DNA of 19,347 bases, taken from the NCBI GenBank assembly GCA_036939755.1, contig JALLAZ010000216.1, positions 1 to 19,347 on the forward strand, read 5' to 3'. The notes below the pieces were generated by a model, which was given only the letters and a program-made list of their open reading frames with translations, searched no databases and was not told the origin of the DNA. Positions 18,356 to 19,347 of the stretch are shown here, in pieces; position 1 is the first letter of the stretch; each line of letters begins with the position of its first letter. Position numbers and translations under genes: made by a program. The DNA comes from Stephanodiscus triporus (taxonomy: Eukaryota; Bacillariophyta; Thalassiosirophyceae; Thalassiosirales; Thalassiosiraceae).

Positions 18356-18390
18356 AGCTGAATTCAGCTACTTTTGCTGAATTCAGCTAG
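18353..18390. repeat. Duplicated palindrome GCTGAATTCAGC, possible element end
   Basis: The 14-base palindrome AGCTGAATTCAGCT (18356-18369) is followed after five bases by a second GCTGAATTCAGCTA (18376-18389). The same AAAGCTGAATTC core occurs at 16178-16189 on the other side of the transposase relic. The two sites could be the element's ends or subterminal motifs, about 2.2 kb apart, but terminal inverted repeats and a TTAA target duplication are not clear. Confidence 0.55.
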
Positions 18391-19054
18391 GGATACAGGC
18401 ACACCGATATGGTAATGATGCGATGAAGGTGTTTTCAATCTTAACTACATATAGCTAAGTAGATAAATGAGAAGAATAGCAGTCCAGTTTGCACTCAAAG
18501 TGGACTTTTTATCTCTGATTCATCAAGCTATGTGGGTCTGAAATTGCAAGTTTTCAACTCCCAAAAGTTCTAGCTGTGGGCTAAACCTCCGGGAGTGGTG
18601 GGTGGGTGAAAAAAATAGCCTTGAAACGATGAAGGCAAGGGTTGTCAATTGCTTTCCGCAACCCCCAAAAAAGCTATGACTGATTCGACTTGCCTCATTC
18701 GAGGAGGCAAGTTTGAATTTTGATCTTTGCATGGTGTTCCCACGCAGAGGAAAAGAACTCTTTAGCCATGAATGTGTGGCTCTCACACGAATCGGAATTT
18801 CTGGGCAATTTCTGTGCCCAGACAGACTATTTTTTCTCAAAAAGGAGATGGTGAGGTATTTTAAGATTCATAGCTCACATTTTCTTTTCACTAAGATTGA
18901 TACTCTCAGAGAACGCGGGCACCATGAGTTTGTCCATCGTACTCACCGCTAATTTTTCTGCGGCTACTGGCAATTTCCCCTGCTGGGGGAAAAACTCATT
19001 GCACCTGGAATGCAACACATAGAATCATGCCAACGCAAGCATAAATTCCCCGCG
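18391..19054. other. Intergenic stretch with short hairpins, no gene recognised
   Basis: Two short foldbacks are seen: ACTTGCCTC/GAGGCAAGT near 18687-18713 and TCTGGGCA/TGCCCAGA near 18799-18822. Frames are short and unlike known families. Around 18970-19050 there is an eroded relative of the segment that precedes the second terminal repeat copy (CATGCCAACGCAAGCATA against CATGCCATCACGTACATA). Confidence 0.45.
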
Positions 19055-19347
19055 AGGGCAGGCGCGCGTTCCTCATGAAATGGGTGACTCCCCACCCACT
19101 TGGTACGTTCAAATTCATTAAGGGGGGGGGAGATATACAACAATCCACTGGGGCAATTTGAGGGGGTTTTCGCCGTTTTTTTTGCCGGGGCCCATGCCAT
19201 CACGTACATAGCCGCCCATGTGGGGAAGATGCCCGTTCCAAGGGCAGGCGCACGTTCCTCATGTTATGGGTGACTCCCCACCCACTTGGTACGTTCAAAT
19301 TCATCAAGGGGGGGGAGATATACAACAATCCACCGGGGCAATTTGAG
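19055..19347. repeat. Long repeat, two copies with a 186-bp period, running off the window
   Basis: Copy 1 is 19055-19162 and copy 2 is 19241-19347; both begin AGGGCAGGCG and end GGGGCAATTTGAG. They differ at about six bases plus the length of a G run (nine and eight). The 78-base spacer (19163-19240) holds a run of T and CATGTGGGGAAG. Copy 2 reaches the last base, so the array may continue. Each copy contains a TGGGTG/CACCCA foldback. The high identity marks a recent duplication or homogenisation. Confidence 0.9.

Noticed and set aside
18964..19209. Minus-strand 81-codon frame across the terminal repeat
   Set aside because: It runs across a repeat copy and its spacer without motifs and is better explained as non-coding repeat.

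Overview
This is a nuclear genome window from a eukaryotic microalga, most likely a centric diatom. That is an inference from three things: compact genes with short GT-AG introns (about 69-129 bp), Asp/Gly/Ser low-complexity coding tracts, and lineage-typical families (ankyrin/kinase giants, small Cys-rich secreted proteins with repeated S-V-x-x-C-C, piggyBac-like relics). No rRNA, tRNA, CRISPR or bacterial-type operon was seen.

Layout. 110-870: four diverged tandem units with a period near 170-190 bp. 1562-4152 (minus): a seven-exon choline transporter-like (CTL/SLC44) gene; all exons join in phase into a 665-residue protein. 4153-4337: a short GC-rich divergent promoter shared with the next gene. 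4338-5672 (plus): an NSRP1-like nuclear speckle splicing factor. 5875-6597 (minus): a broken or 5'-truncated, possibly methyltransferase-like gene whose upstream exon begins with an inverted, in-frame copy of part of the NSRP1 gene. 6715-6779: a near-perfect 24-bp-arm hairpin. 7198-15103 (plus): six exons that join in phase into a 2494-residue protein. In order it holds an Asp/Ser/Arg-rich tract with ankyrin-like repeats, an F-box-like helix pair, a beta-rich module, more ankyrin-like repeats, a degenerate protein kinase, a helical region and a basic tail. 15525-16091 (minus): a small secreted Cys-rich protein whose frame holds one in-frame TAG, which is either the end of a 69-bp intron or a real interruption. 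16348-17846 (minus): a decayed piggyBac-like transposase, flanked by AAAGCTGAATTC motifs. 19055-19347: two near-identical repeat copies 186 bp apart that run off the window.

The genes do not form one pathway. The most unusual items are the giant ankyrin/F-box-like/pseudokinase protein, with Asn in place of the catalytic-loop Asp, and the NSRP1 fragment captured in frame by the neighbouring inverted gene. All splice models were derived by hand from GT/AG sites, phase continuity and family motifs, without transcript data.
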